DNA of 64,000 nt from Xanthomonas fragariae (GCF_017603965.1 NZ_CP071955.1:186001-250000), one strand, 5' to 3'; counted from the first letter of the stretch, positions 17,719 through 27,195 are shown. Numbers and translations: made by a program. The notes: generated by a model not told the origin, from the sequence alone.

Positions 17719-18680
17719 TTGTGTCGAAGATATCGCACGTCTCTACGGGTCGTTGCTCATCCCTCGTTCGCTGTTGCGACAACTGCTGCCGAGCTGGTTG
17801 GTGAGATCGTGGCCGCCTGCGTGAGCGTTGCCACGATGTTGTACGGGTTGTACCGGCAGACCGAAGGCGTGCGGTTGGATGAAGCGCGCCAGCAATTGAC
17901 TGTCCAGTGCACGCGCATCGTGCAGCGTTATGTCGGCGTAAGGACGCGGCGCGTCGTGGCGACAATAGGGGGCAAGGGCAAGGTTGGCGGCAGTGGTGGT
18001 GCAGTTGGTACTGGCCGAGGCGCCTGGCCTGGAGGGCGGTGTGTGGAACCTGGAAAAAGGTTCATTGCGTACGCCTATCCCACCTAGGACGGCAGCGATC
18101 ACAAGACCGATATTCACGCGTCCGAGTGGACCACGATTGCCAGTACCGCGCGGCAAAGTGCGGTGTGCAACAAGCTCGTGCAGTTCCGCCGTGATGGTAG
18201 TCGGCAGGTGCTGTTGATCAGTGCCTGCCCGATGACGTCCGACACGGCTGCATGGATCATCTCGCGTCTGCCGGCCAGCACCTCGGATGCGTGGCTGTCG
18301 TTGGTGCTCGGCATGCTGCTGATCTTTGCGATGGTGGCGGTGTCGGCGATGTTTGCATCCCATGCAGCAGGCGCTGGCCGCCGAGACTTCAGACGCCACA
18401 GATTCCGGTCACGGGCCACCGGAACTGGATCGACTTGGCGCTGCCGTGACCGACGACACACAGGCCTCGGTGCAGACGCGTCGGCTGGCCGATGAGCTGT
18501 CGCGGCACGAAGGTCTGGCCGTTTGGGACGCATGATGGCAACGGTGGCGCACGAGATCGGCAACCAGATCAGATCGCCAGCATGCGGTTGGCGGTGGAAA
18601 ACGAGATCGCGTGCCATGCCGCCACGCCGGACGATGCCGCGCATGGCGACGTGATGCTGGGGCAGTGCCTAGCAGTGACG
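17719..18680 (+). pseudogene. Decayed membrane sensor histidine kinase
   Basis: Pieces of one kinase lie in order but in different frames. First is an N-terminal membrane helix region (EIVAACVSVATMLYGLYRQ, LDEARQQLTVQ). A periplasmic part follows (LVLAEAPGLEGGVWNLEKGSL, then HKTDIHASEWTTIASTARQ after an in-frame TAG at 18085-18087). Next come NKLVQFRRDGSRQVLLISACP and a second membrane helix (SDAWLSLVLGMLLIFAMVAV). A linker (LDRLGAAVTDDTQASVQTRRL) and an H box (MMATVAHEIGNQI at about 18531-18570) follow. The last fragment, SMRLAVENEIACH, is one frame off. The ATP-binding domain is missing. Confidence 0.65.
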
Positions 18681-18700
18681 CTGTCATTTGATCGCCAGGT

Positions 18701-19177
18701 TTACTGGCCGCCGTTGAAATTCCACTGCCGCCAGGCTTCGAACACCATCACCGCCACGGTGTTGGACAGATTGAGGCTGCGGTTGTCGGCGCGCATCGGC
18801 ACACGTAGCCGGTGTTGCGGCGGGAGCGACTCAAGTACCTCAGCCGGCAAGCCGCGCGTTTCCGGGCCGAACAAGAACGCATCGCCATCGGCGAACTGGG
18901 GTGTGTCGTAACGCACCGTGCTACGGGTGCTCAATGCAAACACGCGTTTGGGCGCGATTGCGGCCAGTGCGCTGGGCAGGTCGGCATGCACCTGCAGTGT
19001 TGCGTATTCGTGATAGTCCAGGCCGGCGCGCTTGAGCTGTTTGTCGCTGAGGTCGAAGCCGAGCGGCTCGATCAGGTGCAGGCGCGCGCCGGTATTGGCG
19101 CACAAGCGGATCACATTGCCCGTATTGGGCGGAATTTCGGGCTGAAACAGGATGACATGGAGGACGGGTGCTGACAT
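18701..19177 (-). CDS. trmL: tRNA (cytidine(34)-2'-O)-methyltransferase
   Basis: 158 aa from the ATG at 19177 (MSAPVLHVILFQPEIPPNTG). A SPOUT-fold methyltransferase that methylates the wobble ribose of tRNA-Leu. The SPOUT motifs NTGNVIRLCANTGARLHLIEPLGF, AFLFGPETRGLP and LRVPMRADNRSLNLSNTVAV, including the knot residues N and R, are intact. The frame is open upstream to 19288, but the family starts at MSxPxLHVILF, so the shorter form was chosen. It lies right after the kinase relic on the opposite strand. Confidence 0.9.
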   Translation of the reverse strand: MSAPVLHVILFQPEIPPNTGNVIRLCANTGARLHLIEPLGFDLSDKQLKRAGLDYHEYATLQVHADLPSALAAIAPKRVFALSTRSTVRYDTPQFADGDAFLFGPETRGLPAEVLESLPPQHRLRVPMRADNRSLNLSNTVAVMVFEAWRQWNFNGGQ

Positions 19178-19503
19178 GCGCGCAAGTGTAGCTGCGTGTG
19201 CGCTGATGGCGGCTTTGGCCAGTGCTTCCAGTTCGAACGGTGAGGGCTGCTGCTGCGGCACCGGCAGGTTGACGAAGACCTGGACCACCAGCGCGTTTTG
19301 AAAGGAGCTTTTGCGGCGCGGAAGTGTCCGCGTCCGGACACCCGGACGGGTCGGAGAACGGCGGGCAATGCGGCAGACCGGGTATTGCGGTCGTTCTAGG
19401 CGCAGTTCAGGGCGCTGAATGGGTGTGTTGCAGGTGCAGGCCGGGCCTGATTGCGAACGGACAACTGCGGCACAATCCGGCTTTCCCTCAGGTGTTGTGA
19501 CTT
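19178..19503. other. Divergent intergenic region
   Basis: 326 bp between trmL (-) and the lipoprotein gene (+). A small perfect 7-bp hairpin (GTGTCCG / CGGACAC) lies at 19324-19341. No supported ORF. Confidence 0.35.
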
Positions 19504-19827
19504 ATGCGCGTGCTGATGCTGTCTGTTCTGGTTGCCACCACCACCACCGCGGCCTGCACCTGGGTGCCGATCGAACAAAGCGGTAAAAGTGTGCAGGTCC
19601 TGCCCGCAGGTCCTGCGCCAGCTGGATGTCAGCAGCAGGGCGAGGTGGTGGTGACGGTCGAGAGCAAGGTTGGTTTCTACAACCGCAACCCGCTGCGCGT
19701 ACAGGAAGAACTGGAAACGCTGGCACGTAACGAGGCGCCGGGTGCCAATGCCAATGCGGTGCAAGCGCAGGGTGAGCCGGCCGACGGTAGCCAGCGTTTC
19801 AACGCGTTCCGCTGCCCGCCGCGCTGA
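19504..19827 (+). CDS. DUF4156-like lipoprotein
   Basis: A 107-aa protein with a lipoprotein signal and lipobox (TTTTAACTW, lipidated Cys at about 18). The mature domain resembles DUF4156: VPIEQSGKSVQVLPAG, CQQQGEVVVTVESKVGFYNRN, then LETLARNEAPGANANAVQAQG. Function unknown, probably periplasmic face of the outer membrane. It has two further cysteines (in GCQQQ and FRCPP) that could form a disulphide. The gene stands alone, upstream of oleA. Confidence 0.75.
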   Translation: MRVLMLSVLVATTTTAACTWVPIEQSGKSVQVLPAGPAPAGCQQQGEVVVTVESKVGFYNRNPLRVQEELETLARNEAPGANANAVQAQGEPADGSQRFNAFRCPPR

Positions 19828-19927
19828 ACCGTTGGGCTGGCGCGCGTGCCGTAAATTGTAAAGATGCGGTAAAAGCGGCCAGCAGCTAGACTAGCGCCCC
19901 CTCGCCTGACGCCATGGCGCTACTTCG

Positions 19928-20944
19928 ATGCTCTTCCAGAACGTCTCCATCGCGGGACTGGCGCACATTGATGCGCCGCACACGCTGACTTCCAAGGAAA
20001 TCAACGAGCGCCTGCAACCGACCTACGACCGCCTCGGGATCAAGACCGATGTGTTGGGCGATGTTGCCGGTATCCATGCACGGCGCTTGTGGGACCAGGA
20101 TGTCCAGGCATCGGACGCCGCCACCCAGGCCGCGCGCAAGGCATTGCTCGACGCCGGTATCGGCATCGAGAAGATCGGCCTGCTGATCAACACCTCGGTG
20201 AGCCGGGACTACCTGGAGCCGTCCACGGCCTCCATTGTGTCCGGCAACCTGGGCGTGGGCGACTACTGCGTCACCTTCGACGTGGCTAACGCCTGCCTTG
20301 CCTTCATCAGCGGCATGGACATCGCCGCGCGCATGCTGGAACGCGGCGAGATCGACTACGCGCTGGTCGTCGATGGCGAGACCGCCAACCTGGTCTACGA
20401 GAAGACTCTCGAGCGCATGACCTCGCCGGACGTCACCGAGGAAGAGTTCCGTAACGAACTGGCCGCGCTCACGCTGGGCTGCGGTGCCGCCGCCATGGTG
20501 ATGGCGCGCACCGAGCTGGTGCCCGACGCGCCGCGCTACAAGGGTGGCGTGACCCGCTCGGCCACCGAGTGGAACAAGCTGTGCCGGGGCAACCTTGACC
20601 GCATGGTCACCGACACCCGCCTGCTGCTGATCGAGGGCATCAAGCTGGCGCAGAAGACCTTCGTAGCGGCCCGTCAGGTATTGGGCTGGGCGGTGGACGA
20701 GCTGGATCAATTCGTCATCCACCAGGTCAGCCGCCCCCACACCGCCGCGTTCGTGAAATCGTTCGGCATCGACCCGGCCAAGGTCATGACCATCTTCGGC
20801 GAACACGGCAACATCGGCCCGGCGTCGGTGCCGATCGTGTTGAGCAAGCTCAAGGAACTGGGCCGCCTGAAGAAGGGCGACCGGATTGCGCTGCTGGGCA
20901 TTGGCTCGGGGCTGAACTGCTCGATGGCGGAAGTGGTTTGGTGA
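19928..20944 (+). CDS. oleA: OleA, acyl-CoA head-to-head condensing thiolase
   Basis: A 338-aa thiolase-superfamily enzyme that condenses two fatty acyl-CoAs to a 2-alkyl-3-ketoacid, the first step of long-chain olefin synthesis. Catalytic residues are C123 (FDVANACLAF), E97 (RDYLEPSTAS), H265 (FVIHQVSRPH) and N295 (HGNIGPAS). They correspond to the published X. campestris OleA residues C143, E117, H285 and N315 with a constant offset of 20, which fits a tag in the published numbering. It heads the ole cluster (fic, oleB, oleC and oleD downstream). It is FabH-like in fold but should not be annotated as FabH. Confidence 0.95.
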   Translation: MLFQNVSIAGLAHIDAPHTLTSKEINERLQPTYDRLGIKTDVLGDVAGIHARRLWDQDVQASDAATQAARKALLDAGIGIEKIGLLINTSVSRDYLEPSTASIVSGNLGVGDYCVTFDVANACLAFISGMDIAARMLERGEIDYALVVDGETANLVYEKTLERMTSPDVTEEEFRNELAALTLGCGAAAMVMARTELVPDAPRYKGGVTRSATEWNKLCRGNLDRMVTDTRLLLIEGIKLAQKTFVAARQVLGWAVDELDQFVIHQVSRPHTAAFVKSFGIDPAKVMTIFGEHGNIGPASVPIVLSKLKELGRLKKGDRIALLGIGSGLNCSMAEVVW

Positions 20945-21119
20945 AGCGATCAGGGCTATCTCAGGGATGAGATGGCGCCCTGCTTTGGCGGGCCAATGCC
21001 AAAGCGGCAGTTGGTTACGCAAGCCGAGTTGCCGAGGGATAATCTCGTCAAGCATGAGATTTGAGTTTTTTCGACATGTCGCAGGCATCATGTCGATTCC
21101 GTCGACATGAGCGCATCGC

Positions 21120-22238
21120 ATGGACCCCCCGCGTCCCCATAACGACCTGCCGCCGCTGCCACCTGCAGTGGAGCTTGAAACGCGGGACCTGCTCAAGGCG
21201 TGCATTGAAGCGCATAAGGCGTTGGCATCGTTGCGCCAAGCCACCGGCCATTTGCCGAACCCAGCGGTGTTGATCAACACCATTCCCATCCTGGAAGCGC
21301 AGGCGAGTTCGGAGATCGAGAACATCGTCACCACCACGGATGAGCTGTTTCGTTACGCCGAGCATCAGGACGCGGCCAATCCCGCAACGCGCGAGGCACT
21401 GCGTTATCGCACCGCATTGCAGGAGGGCTTCGTGTCCTTACGTGAGCGACCGCTCTCCACACGTACCGCAGAGATCGTTTGCACGCGTATCAAGAATGTG
21501 CAGATGCAGGTCAGGCGAGTGCCTGGCACTGCCTTGGCCAATCAGCAAACGGGCGAAGTGATTTGCACGCCTCCGGTTGGAGAGGCGGTATTACGCGAAA
21601 AGTTGGCCAATTGGGAGCGCTTTATCCATGACGCGGCTGAGATCGATCCACTGATTCGCATGGCGGTAGCGCACTATCAATTCGAAGCTATCCATCCTTT
21701 CACCGATGGCAACGGGCGTACCGGGCGTGTGCTCAACCTGTTGATGCTCGTCGAACAGGATCTGTTGGACCAGCCTGTGCTGTATCTGTCGCGTTACATC
21801 ATCGAACGCAAAGCGGATTACTACCGCCTGCTGTTGTCTGTCACGCGCGATGGTGCGTGGGCAGATTGGGTCGCCTACATGTTGGATGCAGTGGCCGACA
21901 CCGCCCGCTGGACCGGTTCCAAGATCGACGCCATCCGCCAATTGCATGAGCATGCGTGTGAGTGGATTCGTGCCGAACGCCCGAAAACCTACAGCCGTGA
22001 ACTGGTGGACGTGCTCTTCAGCCAACCCTATTGCCGCATTCAAAACGTAGTGGATGCGGGTATTGCCAAGCGCGAAACTGCGGCGCGTTATCTACGCGAA
22101 CTCGCAGATATCGGTGTGCTGCGCGAACAGCGCATGGGCAAGGAGAAACTGTTCTTGCACCCTGCATATCTGCGCCTGCTGTCCGACAATGATCACGTAG
22201 CACAACGGTATGCATCGCCGCATGGCGGCCAGCACTGA
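21120..22238 (+). CDS. Fic family protein (putative AMP-transferase)
   Basis: A 372-aa Fic-domain protein. The core motif HPFTDGNGRTGR starts at H192 and is complete, so AMP or other nucleotide transfer to a target hydroxyl is expected. An inhibitory helix motif S-x-x-x-E-N (SSEIEN, residues 63-68) lies N-terminal to the Fic domain, as in class II, self-inhibited Fic proteins. The C-terminus has a winged-helix-like segment (FSQPYCRIQNVVDAGIAKRETAARYLRELADIGVL) that may bind DNA. A fic gene between oleA and oleB is common in Xanthomonas, but no role in olefin synthesis is established. Confidence 0.85.
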   Translation: MDPPRPHNDLPPLPPAVELETRDLLKACIEAHKALASLRQATGHLPNPAVLINTIPILEAQASSEIENIVTTTDELFRYAEHQDAANPATREALRYRTALQEGFVSLRERPLSTRTAEIVCTRIKNVQMQVRRVPGTALANQQTGEVICTPPVGEAVLREKLANWERFIHDAAEIDPLIRMAVAHYQFEAIHPFTDGNGRTGRVLNLLMLVEQDLLDQPVLYLSRYIIERKADYYRLLLSVTRDGAWADWVAYMLDAVADTARWTGSKIDAIRQLHEHACEWIRAERPKTYSRELVDVLFSQPYCRIQNVVDAGIAKRETAARYLRELADIGVLREQRMGKEKLFLHPAYLRLLSDNDHVAQRYASPHGGQH

Positions 22239-22377
22239 TGCGCAGCGAACAACGCTTCACGCTTGCACTTAATTCTTTGATAGCGCATAGCGATATCCAC
22301 AACGCCCTTCGTGCGCACGCGCCAGGCCAACGCTTGCGCCATGCGGACTCCCTCGAACTGAATCGGATGCGTTCGGC

Positions 22378-23286
22378 ATGATTTACCCCGGCTATCCCTT
22401 CACTCCCAAGCGCCTTGAGGTGCGACCCGGCATTGCGATGTCGTATCTGGACGAAGGTCCGCGCGATGGCGAGGTGGTCGTGATGCTGCATGGCAACCCA
22501 TCGTGGAGTTATCTGTGGCGACATCTGGTGGGTGGCCTGTCCGATCGCTATCGCTGCATCGTGCCCGACCATATCGGCATGGGGCTGTCCGACAAGCCGG
22601 ACGATGCGCCTGACGTGCAGCCGCGTTACGACTACACGCTGCAGTCGCGCGTGGACGATCTGGACACGCTGCTGCGGCATTTGGGCATCAGCGGGCCGAT
22701 CACGCTGGCGGTGCACGATTGGGGCGGCATGATCGGGTTTGGCTGGGCGTTGTCGCATCACGCGCAGGTCAAGCGGCTGGTGATCACCAACACCGCGGCG
22801 TTCCCGTTGCCTGCGGAAAAGCCGATGCCGTGGCAGATCGCGATGGGCCGGCATTGGCGGCCGGGCGAGTGGTTCATCCGCACCTTCAACGCGTTTTCGG
22901 CCGGTGCCTCATGGCTGGGCGTATCGCGGCGGATGCCGGCGGACGTGCGTCGCGCCTACGTAGCGCCGTACAACAACTGGCGCAACCGCATCTCCACCAC
23001 CCGCTTCATGCAGGATATTCCGCTGTCGCCAGCCGACCAGGCCTGGTCATTATTGGAGCGCTCGGCGCAGGCGCTGCCATCGTTCGCCGATCGCCCGGTT
23101 TTCATCGCGTGGGGTCTGCGCGATATCTGCTTCGACAAGCATTTTTTGGCCGGTTTCCGCAAAGCACTGCCGAATGCCGAAGTGACTGCGTTCGAGGATG
23201 CCAATCACTATGTGCTGGAAGACAAGCGCGAGGTGCTGGTGCCGGCGATCCGTGCGTTTCTGGAGCGCAATCCGCTAAAAGGGTAA
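22378..23286 (+). CDS. oleB: OleB, beta-lactone decarboxylase
   Basis: A 302-aa alpha/beta-hydrolase related to haloalkane dehalogenases. It decarboxylates cis-beta-lactones to cis-olefins in the last step of the Ole pathway. The oxyanion motif is LHGNPSWSYLWR. The nucleophile is D114 in AVHDWGGMIG, the same number as in X. campestris OleB, which supports this start. The catalytic His is in FEDANHYVLED. The next intact ole gene, oleC, is 2.2 kb away because of an inserted IS30-family element and two small genes. Confidence 0.93.
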   Translation: MIYPGYPFTPKRLEVRPGIAMSYLDEGPRDGEVVVMLHGNPSWSYLWRHLVGGLSDRYRCIVPDHIGMGLSDKPDDAPDVQPRYDYTLQSRVDDLDTLLRHLGISGPITLAVHDWGGMIGFGWALSHHAQVKRLVITNTAAFPLPAEKPMPWQIAMGRHWRPGEWFIRTFNAFSAGASWLGVSRRMPADVRRAYVAPYNNWRNRISTTRFMQDIPLSPADQAWSLLERSAQALPSFADRPVFIAWGLRDICFDKHFLAGFRKALPNAEVTAFEDANHYVLEDKREVLVPAIRAFLERNPLKG

Positions 23287-23292
23287 TTTTTC

Positions 23293-23690
23293 GTGGACGA
23301 CTGGTCGATATTTTTGCCGGAAATTAGTTCTCAGATGATTGTCGTCGCTCTTTCGAGCTTCTTTTTAGGAGCCCTTAGTGGTGCATTTCTTCAGCATCGC
23401 GCTAGAGCCAAACGTGCATCGGAGGCATTCACAAGCGCGTTCATTGAAGCGTTATCAGGCATGTATCCGACACCCTCGAATTGGCCTTCAGATGTCAAAG
23501 CGAGATTACGGGATGTCTATCCAAAGCTGGAGCAGGCCGTCGAGGCATTTCGGCCGCATCTTTCTTGGTGGAGGAGGCGGGCATTTGACCGCGCATGGTT
23601 CATCTACAGGCTTGGAGAGGACGGGCGAGAGATTGATGTCCAGCTCTATCATCAGTACATGGGAATCCAAGAGTCAGGACAAGCCTTCTT
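23293..23690 (+). pseudogene. Small membrane protein gene broken by IS30 insertion
   Basis: A GTG-initiated frame (DDWSIFLPEISSQ) with one membrane helix (MIVVALSSFFLGALSGAFL) and a helical cytoplasmic part runs 6 bp after oleB until the IS left end at 23691. The frame then continues into IS sequence to 23763. After the IS, 24761-24832 reads FINPQRMLQKNVLRLLAFAEKA and a stop, which looks like the missing C-terminus. The intact gene would encode about 156 aa. Its GC content is clearly lower than that of the neighbours, so it was probably acquired. Function unknown. Confidence 0.6.
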
Positions 23691-24759
23691 AGACTCAACT
23701 TCCAAGTGCAACACCCTCATAGCAAGTAAGGTATTCACATGTCAAAAAGCTATCTCCATCTGAGTGCAGAAGAGCGCGCGGTGCTGCAAATCGAAACACG
23801 GCGTGGTCAAAGCTTGCGCTCGATCTCCAGACTTCTGTGCAGAAGCCCATCGACATTGAGCAGGGAGCTGGTCAGGCAGGGCGCCACGAGCTACTGTGCG
23901 GCAGATGCGGCCAGGCGTTACAAAGCGCGGCGTCAGCGCAGTGTTCGGCGGCGTAGGCTGACCCCGGGGACGGATTTGTTCCAGCTGGTGCGTGATCATC
24001 TTGTGCTGTGGCGCTGGTCGCCCCAGCAGATTGCTGCCAAGCTCTTGATCATGCATCCGGATGATTCTGCCCAGCGCGTCAGCCACGAAACCATCTACGC
24101 AACGATCTATGCGCACCCGCGCGGTGGCCTGAAAAAGGAGCTGGTGGAGGCTTTACGCCAGGGCAAGCCTACTCGGGGATTGCGGCGTACGACCGCTGCC
24201 AAACGCACCTGGGTGCCGGAGGAACTACGCATCGTGCACCGGCCCGAAGACGTGCGACAGCGCCTGATTCCAGGTCATTGGGAAGGCGATCTGATCAAGG
24301 GCGCGTTCAATCGTTCCTGCGTTGGCACGTTGGTGGAGCGCAAGACGCGCTTTGTGGTGCTGTGCCGAATGGACGGCTGCACGGCTGCCGATGCGCTGGA
24401 AGGGTTTACCCGCCAGATGAAAAGGCTTCCCGCTTCGATGCGAACGAGCTTGACCTATGATCGCGGGACCGAACTGACGTGTTATGCCGAGCTGATGCAG
24501 GGACTGAACATCAATGTGTGGTTTGCCGATCCACACGCGCCTTGGCAGCGCGGAAGCAACGAAAACACCAATGGCCTACTTCGCCAGTTCTTGCCCAAGG
24601 GTGCGGATCTGTCCACCGTCAGTCAGGAGTACCTCAATCACATCGCATTACTGATGAACACCCGTCCACGCGAGACGTTGGGATGGAAAACGCCGAGCGA
24701 GGCGATGGAGCATGAACTGGCAACTTTCAAATCACGTGTTGCACTTGAATCTTGAGACC
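23691..24759 (+). mobile_element. IS30-family insertion sequence
   Basis: An element of about 1069 bp. The ends are imperfect inverted repeats of about 24 bp that share the inner block AAGTGCAACAC (left 23691-23714, right 24736-24759). It carries one intact IS30-type transposase. I could not define a target duplication. It lies between oleB and oleC and interrupts the small gene starting at 23293. Confidence 0.75.
23739..24755 (+). CDS. IS30-family transposase
   Basis: A 338-aa intact transposase. The N-terminal helix-turn-helix has the IS30 layout (LSAEERAVLQIETRRGQSLRSISRLL then SPSTLSREL). The DDE catalytic triad is visible: D in GHWEGDLIKG, D in LTYDRGTEL and E in RGSNENTNGLLRQ. The C-terminal motif LLMNTRPRETLGWKTPSEAM is typical. 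No frameshift or stop is seen, so the element may still be active. Confidence 0.92.
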   Translation: MSKSYLHLSAEERAVLQIETRRGQSLRSISRLLCRSPSTLSRELVRQGATSYCAADAARRYKARRQRSVRRRRLTPGTDLFQLVRDHLVLWRWSPQQIAAKLLIMHPDDSAQRVSHETIYATIYAHPRGGLKKELVEALRQGKPTRGLRRTTAAKRTWVPEELRIVHRPEDVRQRLIPGHWEGDLIKGAFNRSCVGTLVERKTRFVVLCRMDGCTAADALEGFTRQMKRLPASMRTSLTYDRGTELTCYAELMQGLNINVWFADPHAPWQRGSNENTNGLLRQFLPKGADLSTVSQEYLNHIALLMNTRPRETLGWKTPSEAMEHELATFKSRVALES

Positions 24760-24847
24760 ACCCTTCATAAATCCTCAAAGAATGCTTCAAAAAAATGTTC
24801 TTCGCCTTCTCGCATTTGCGGAAAAAGCTTGAACCTTCAAAAGCGAA

Positions 24848-25231
24848 CTACAGCGGCGGCAGCGGATTGCGCTGTGCGTCGTCCACCCCGACCCAATCGG
24901 TTTCGGTAAGCGCGTGCAGGCAATGCGCCAATCGCGACTTGTCGCATTGCGCGCTGCGCTTCCCAAACTCCAGCGAGGCCGGCACGGCGGCGCAGGACGA
25001 GGGGCGGCGGTCATGGATGCTGCAGCGGCTGTAGCGGCCGATGTCCGCGTCCAGCGCGATGCACCGCGGCTGCGATTGCGAGGTGCCGCGCATGACGCGC
25101 TCGTGCGTGCGCAGCGCGTCGGTCAGCTCGATCGGCACCCTGCCGCCCAATACGGGGTCGGCTTCGCTCCAGTGGAAACTGACGCGGAAGTAGGCGCAGC
25201 AGGCGCCGCAGGTAAGGCAGGGGTGTGCCAT
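24848..25231 (-). CDS. YkgJ-type cysteine cluster protein
   Basis: 127 aa from the ATG at 25231 (MAHPCLTCGACCAYFRVSF). The family signature CxxCGxCC at the N-terminus and further Cys at CIALDADIGRYSRCSIHDRRPSSCAAVP suggest a bound zinc or iron-sulphur site, as proposed for the CxxCxxCC (YkgJ) family. Biochemical role unknown. It lies on the strand opposite to oleB and oleC, between them. The upstream extension to 25579 is not supported by the family start. Confidence 0.82.
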   Translation of the reverse strand: MAHPCLTCGACCAYFRVSFHWSEADPVLGGRVPIELTDALRTHERVMRGTSQSQPRCIALDADIGRYSRCSIHDRRPSSCAAVPASLEFGKRSAQCDKSRLAHCLHALTETDWVGVDDAQRNPLPPL

Positions 25232-25542
25232 GGAATGCCGGGCCTTGCGCGGCGAAACAATGTGGAGAGCGCGGCATTCTGACCGAACCACGGTGCGATA
25301 CAAGTGGCACGGACGCGCGCCGATTAGCGGTTCATCTGCGCAGGTCGGGCAAGCGCATGTACGCGATGGGGAGCGAGTCGCACGTTGTGCAGAGCGTGTC
25401 GCGCTAACGCCGCGCAGCCTCGTTATGGCCGAATGGCGCCGAATCAAAGCGATATCGGGAACGGTGCACTCAATCGCGCGCGTGACTTTTTGAAAGTGGC
25501 GCAAGCGGCCGGCGCCACCGACGCATGGGTGATAATGCGGCA

Positions 25543-27195
25543 ATGACGACTCTCTGCAATATCGCCGCCACCCTGCCACAGCTGGCGCGCGAGCGCCCCG
25601 ATCAGATCGCCATCCGCTGCCCGGGCCGTCGTGCCGCCAACGGATTCGCTGCCTACGATGTGACCTTGAGCTATGCCGAGCTGGATGCGCGCAGCGATGC
25701 GATCGCCGCCGGATTGACAGTGCACGGCATCGGACGTGGTGCGCGCGCAGTGGTGATGGTGCGGCCGTCGCCGGAGTTCTTCCTGCTGATGTTTGCGTTG
25801 TTCAAAGCCGGTGCGGTGCCCGTGCTGGTGGATCCGGGCATCGACAGGCGCGCGCTCAAGCAATGCCTGGACGAAGCGCAGCCGCAGGCATTTATCGGCA
25901 TTCCACTCGCGCAGCTGGCGCGTCGCTTGTTGCGCTGGGCGCGCTCTGCCAGTCAGATCGTCACCGTCGGTGGCCACTATGGGTGGGGCGGGGTGACCCT
26001 GGCACGCATGGAGCACGATGGCGCAGGCGCCGGCAGCCAGCTGGCCGACACTGGGCCCGACGACATGGCCGCGATCCTATTCACCAGTGGCTCGACCGGT
26101 GTGCCCAAGGGCGTGGTGTATCGGCACCGGCATTTCGTCGGGCAGATCGAATTGCTGCGCAATGCCTTCGACATGCAGCCCGGCGGTGTGGATCTGCCGA
26201 CGTTCCCGCCGTTCGCTTTGTTCGATCCGGCATTGGGGCTGACCTCGGTGATTCCGGACATGGATCCAACCCGCCCGGCTACGGCCGATCCGCGCAAATT
26301 GCACGATGCGATCGATCGCTTCGGGGTGACGCAGTTGTTCGGCTCGCCGGCGTTGATGCGGGTACTGGCCGACTATGGCCAGCCGTTGCCCAACGTGCGT
26401 CTGGCCACCTCGGCCGGTGCGCCGGTGCCACCGGACGTGGTGGCCAAGATCCGCGCGCTGTTGCCGGCAGATGCGCAGTTCTGGACACCGTATGGCGCCA
26501 CCGAGTGTTTGCCGGTGGCAGCGATCGAAGGACGCACGCTGGATGCCACCCGCGCTGCCACCGAGGCAGGTGCGGGCACTTGCGTGGGGCAGGTGGTGCC
26601 GCCGAACGAGGTACGCATCATTGCCATCGACGATGCGGCCATTCCCGACTGGAGCGGCACGCGCGTGCTGGCGGTGGGCGAGGTCGGTGAGATCACCGTC
26701 GCCGGCCCTACCACCACCGATACCTATTTCAACCGCGATGCGGTCACGCGCATCGCCAAGATCCGCGAACGCAGCGCCGATGGCAGCGAACGCATCGTGC
26801 ACCGCATGGGCGATGTCGGCTATTTCGATGCCGATGGGCGGCTATGGTTCTGCGGGCGCAAAACGCACCGCGTGGAAACCGCCACCGGCCCGCTGTACAC
26901 CGAGCAGGTGGAGCCAGTGTTCAACATGCATCCGCAAGTGCGGCGCACCGCGTTAGTTGGAGTGGGCGCGCCCGGACAACAGCTGCCGGTGCTATGCGTG
27001 GAGCTGCAACCGGGCGTGTCCGCATCGGTATTTGCGGAAGTGGAAACTGTGTTGCGCGCACTGGGCGCAGCGCATCGGCACACTGCTGGTATCGGGCGTT
27101 TTTTGCGCCACACCGGCTTTCCTGTGGATATCCGTCACAACGCCAAGATTGGCCGCGAAACGCTGGCGGTCTGGGCGGCGCAGCAGCGTGATTGA
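25543..27195 (+). CDS. oleC: OleC, beta-lactone synthetase
   Basis: 550 aa from ATG 25543; an ATG at 25525 is an alternative start. It is an ANL-superfamily AMP-forming enzyme that turns the 2-alkyl-3-hydroxyacid into a beta-lactone. The P-loop-like motif is ILFTSGSTGVPKGVVYRH. Other motifs are FWTPYGATECLP, the adenylate-binding HRMGDVGYFDADGRLWFCGR and a C-terminal domain with RHNAKIGRETL carrying the conserved Lys. In the Ole pathway it works in a complex with OleB and OleD. oleD follows after about 90 bp. Confidence 0.93.
   Translation: MTTLCNIAATLPQLARERPDQIAIRCPGRRAANGFAAYDVTLSYAELDARSDAIAAGLTVHGIGRGARAVVMVRPSPEFFLLMFALFKAGAVPVLVDPGIDRRALKQCLDEAQPQAFIGIPLAQLARRLLRWARSASQIVTVGGHYGWGGVTLARMEHDGAGAGSQLADTGPDDMAAILFTSGSTGVPKGVVYRHRHFVGQIELLRNAFDMQPGGVDLPTFPPFALFDPALGLTSVIPDMDPTRPATADPRKLHDAIDRFGVTQLFGSPALMRVLADYGQPLPNVRLATSAGAPVPPDVVAKIRALLPADAQFWTPYGATECLPVAAIEGRTLDATRAATEAGAGTCVGQVVPPNEVRIIAIDDAAIPDWSGTRVLAVGEVGEITVAGPTTTDTYFNRDAVTRIAKIRERSADGSERIVHRMGDVGYFDADGRLWFCGRKTHRVETATGPLYTEQVEPVFNMHPQVRRTALVGVGAPGQQLPVLCVELQPGVSASVFAEVETVLRALGAAHRHTAGIGRFLRHTGFPVDIRHNAKIGRETLAVWAAQQRD

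Noticed and set aside
19928..20944. Annotation of OleA as FabH (3-oxoacyl-ACP synthase III)
   Set aside because: The active-site residues, including the extra Glu at 97, and the oleB/C/D neighbours identify OleA.
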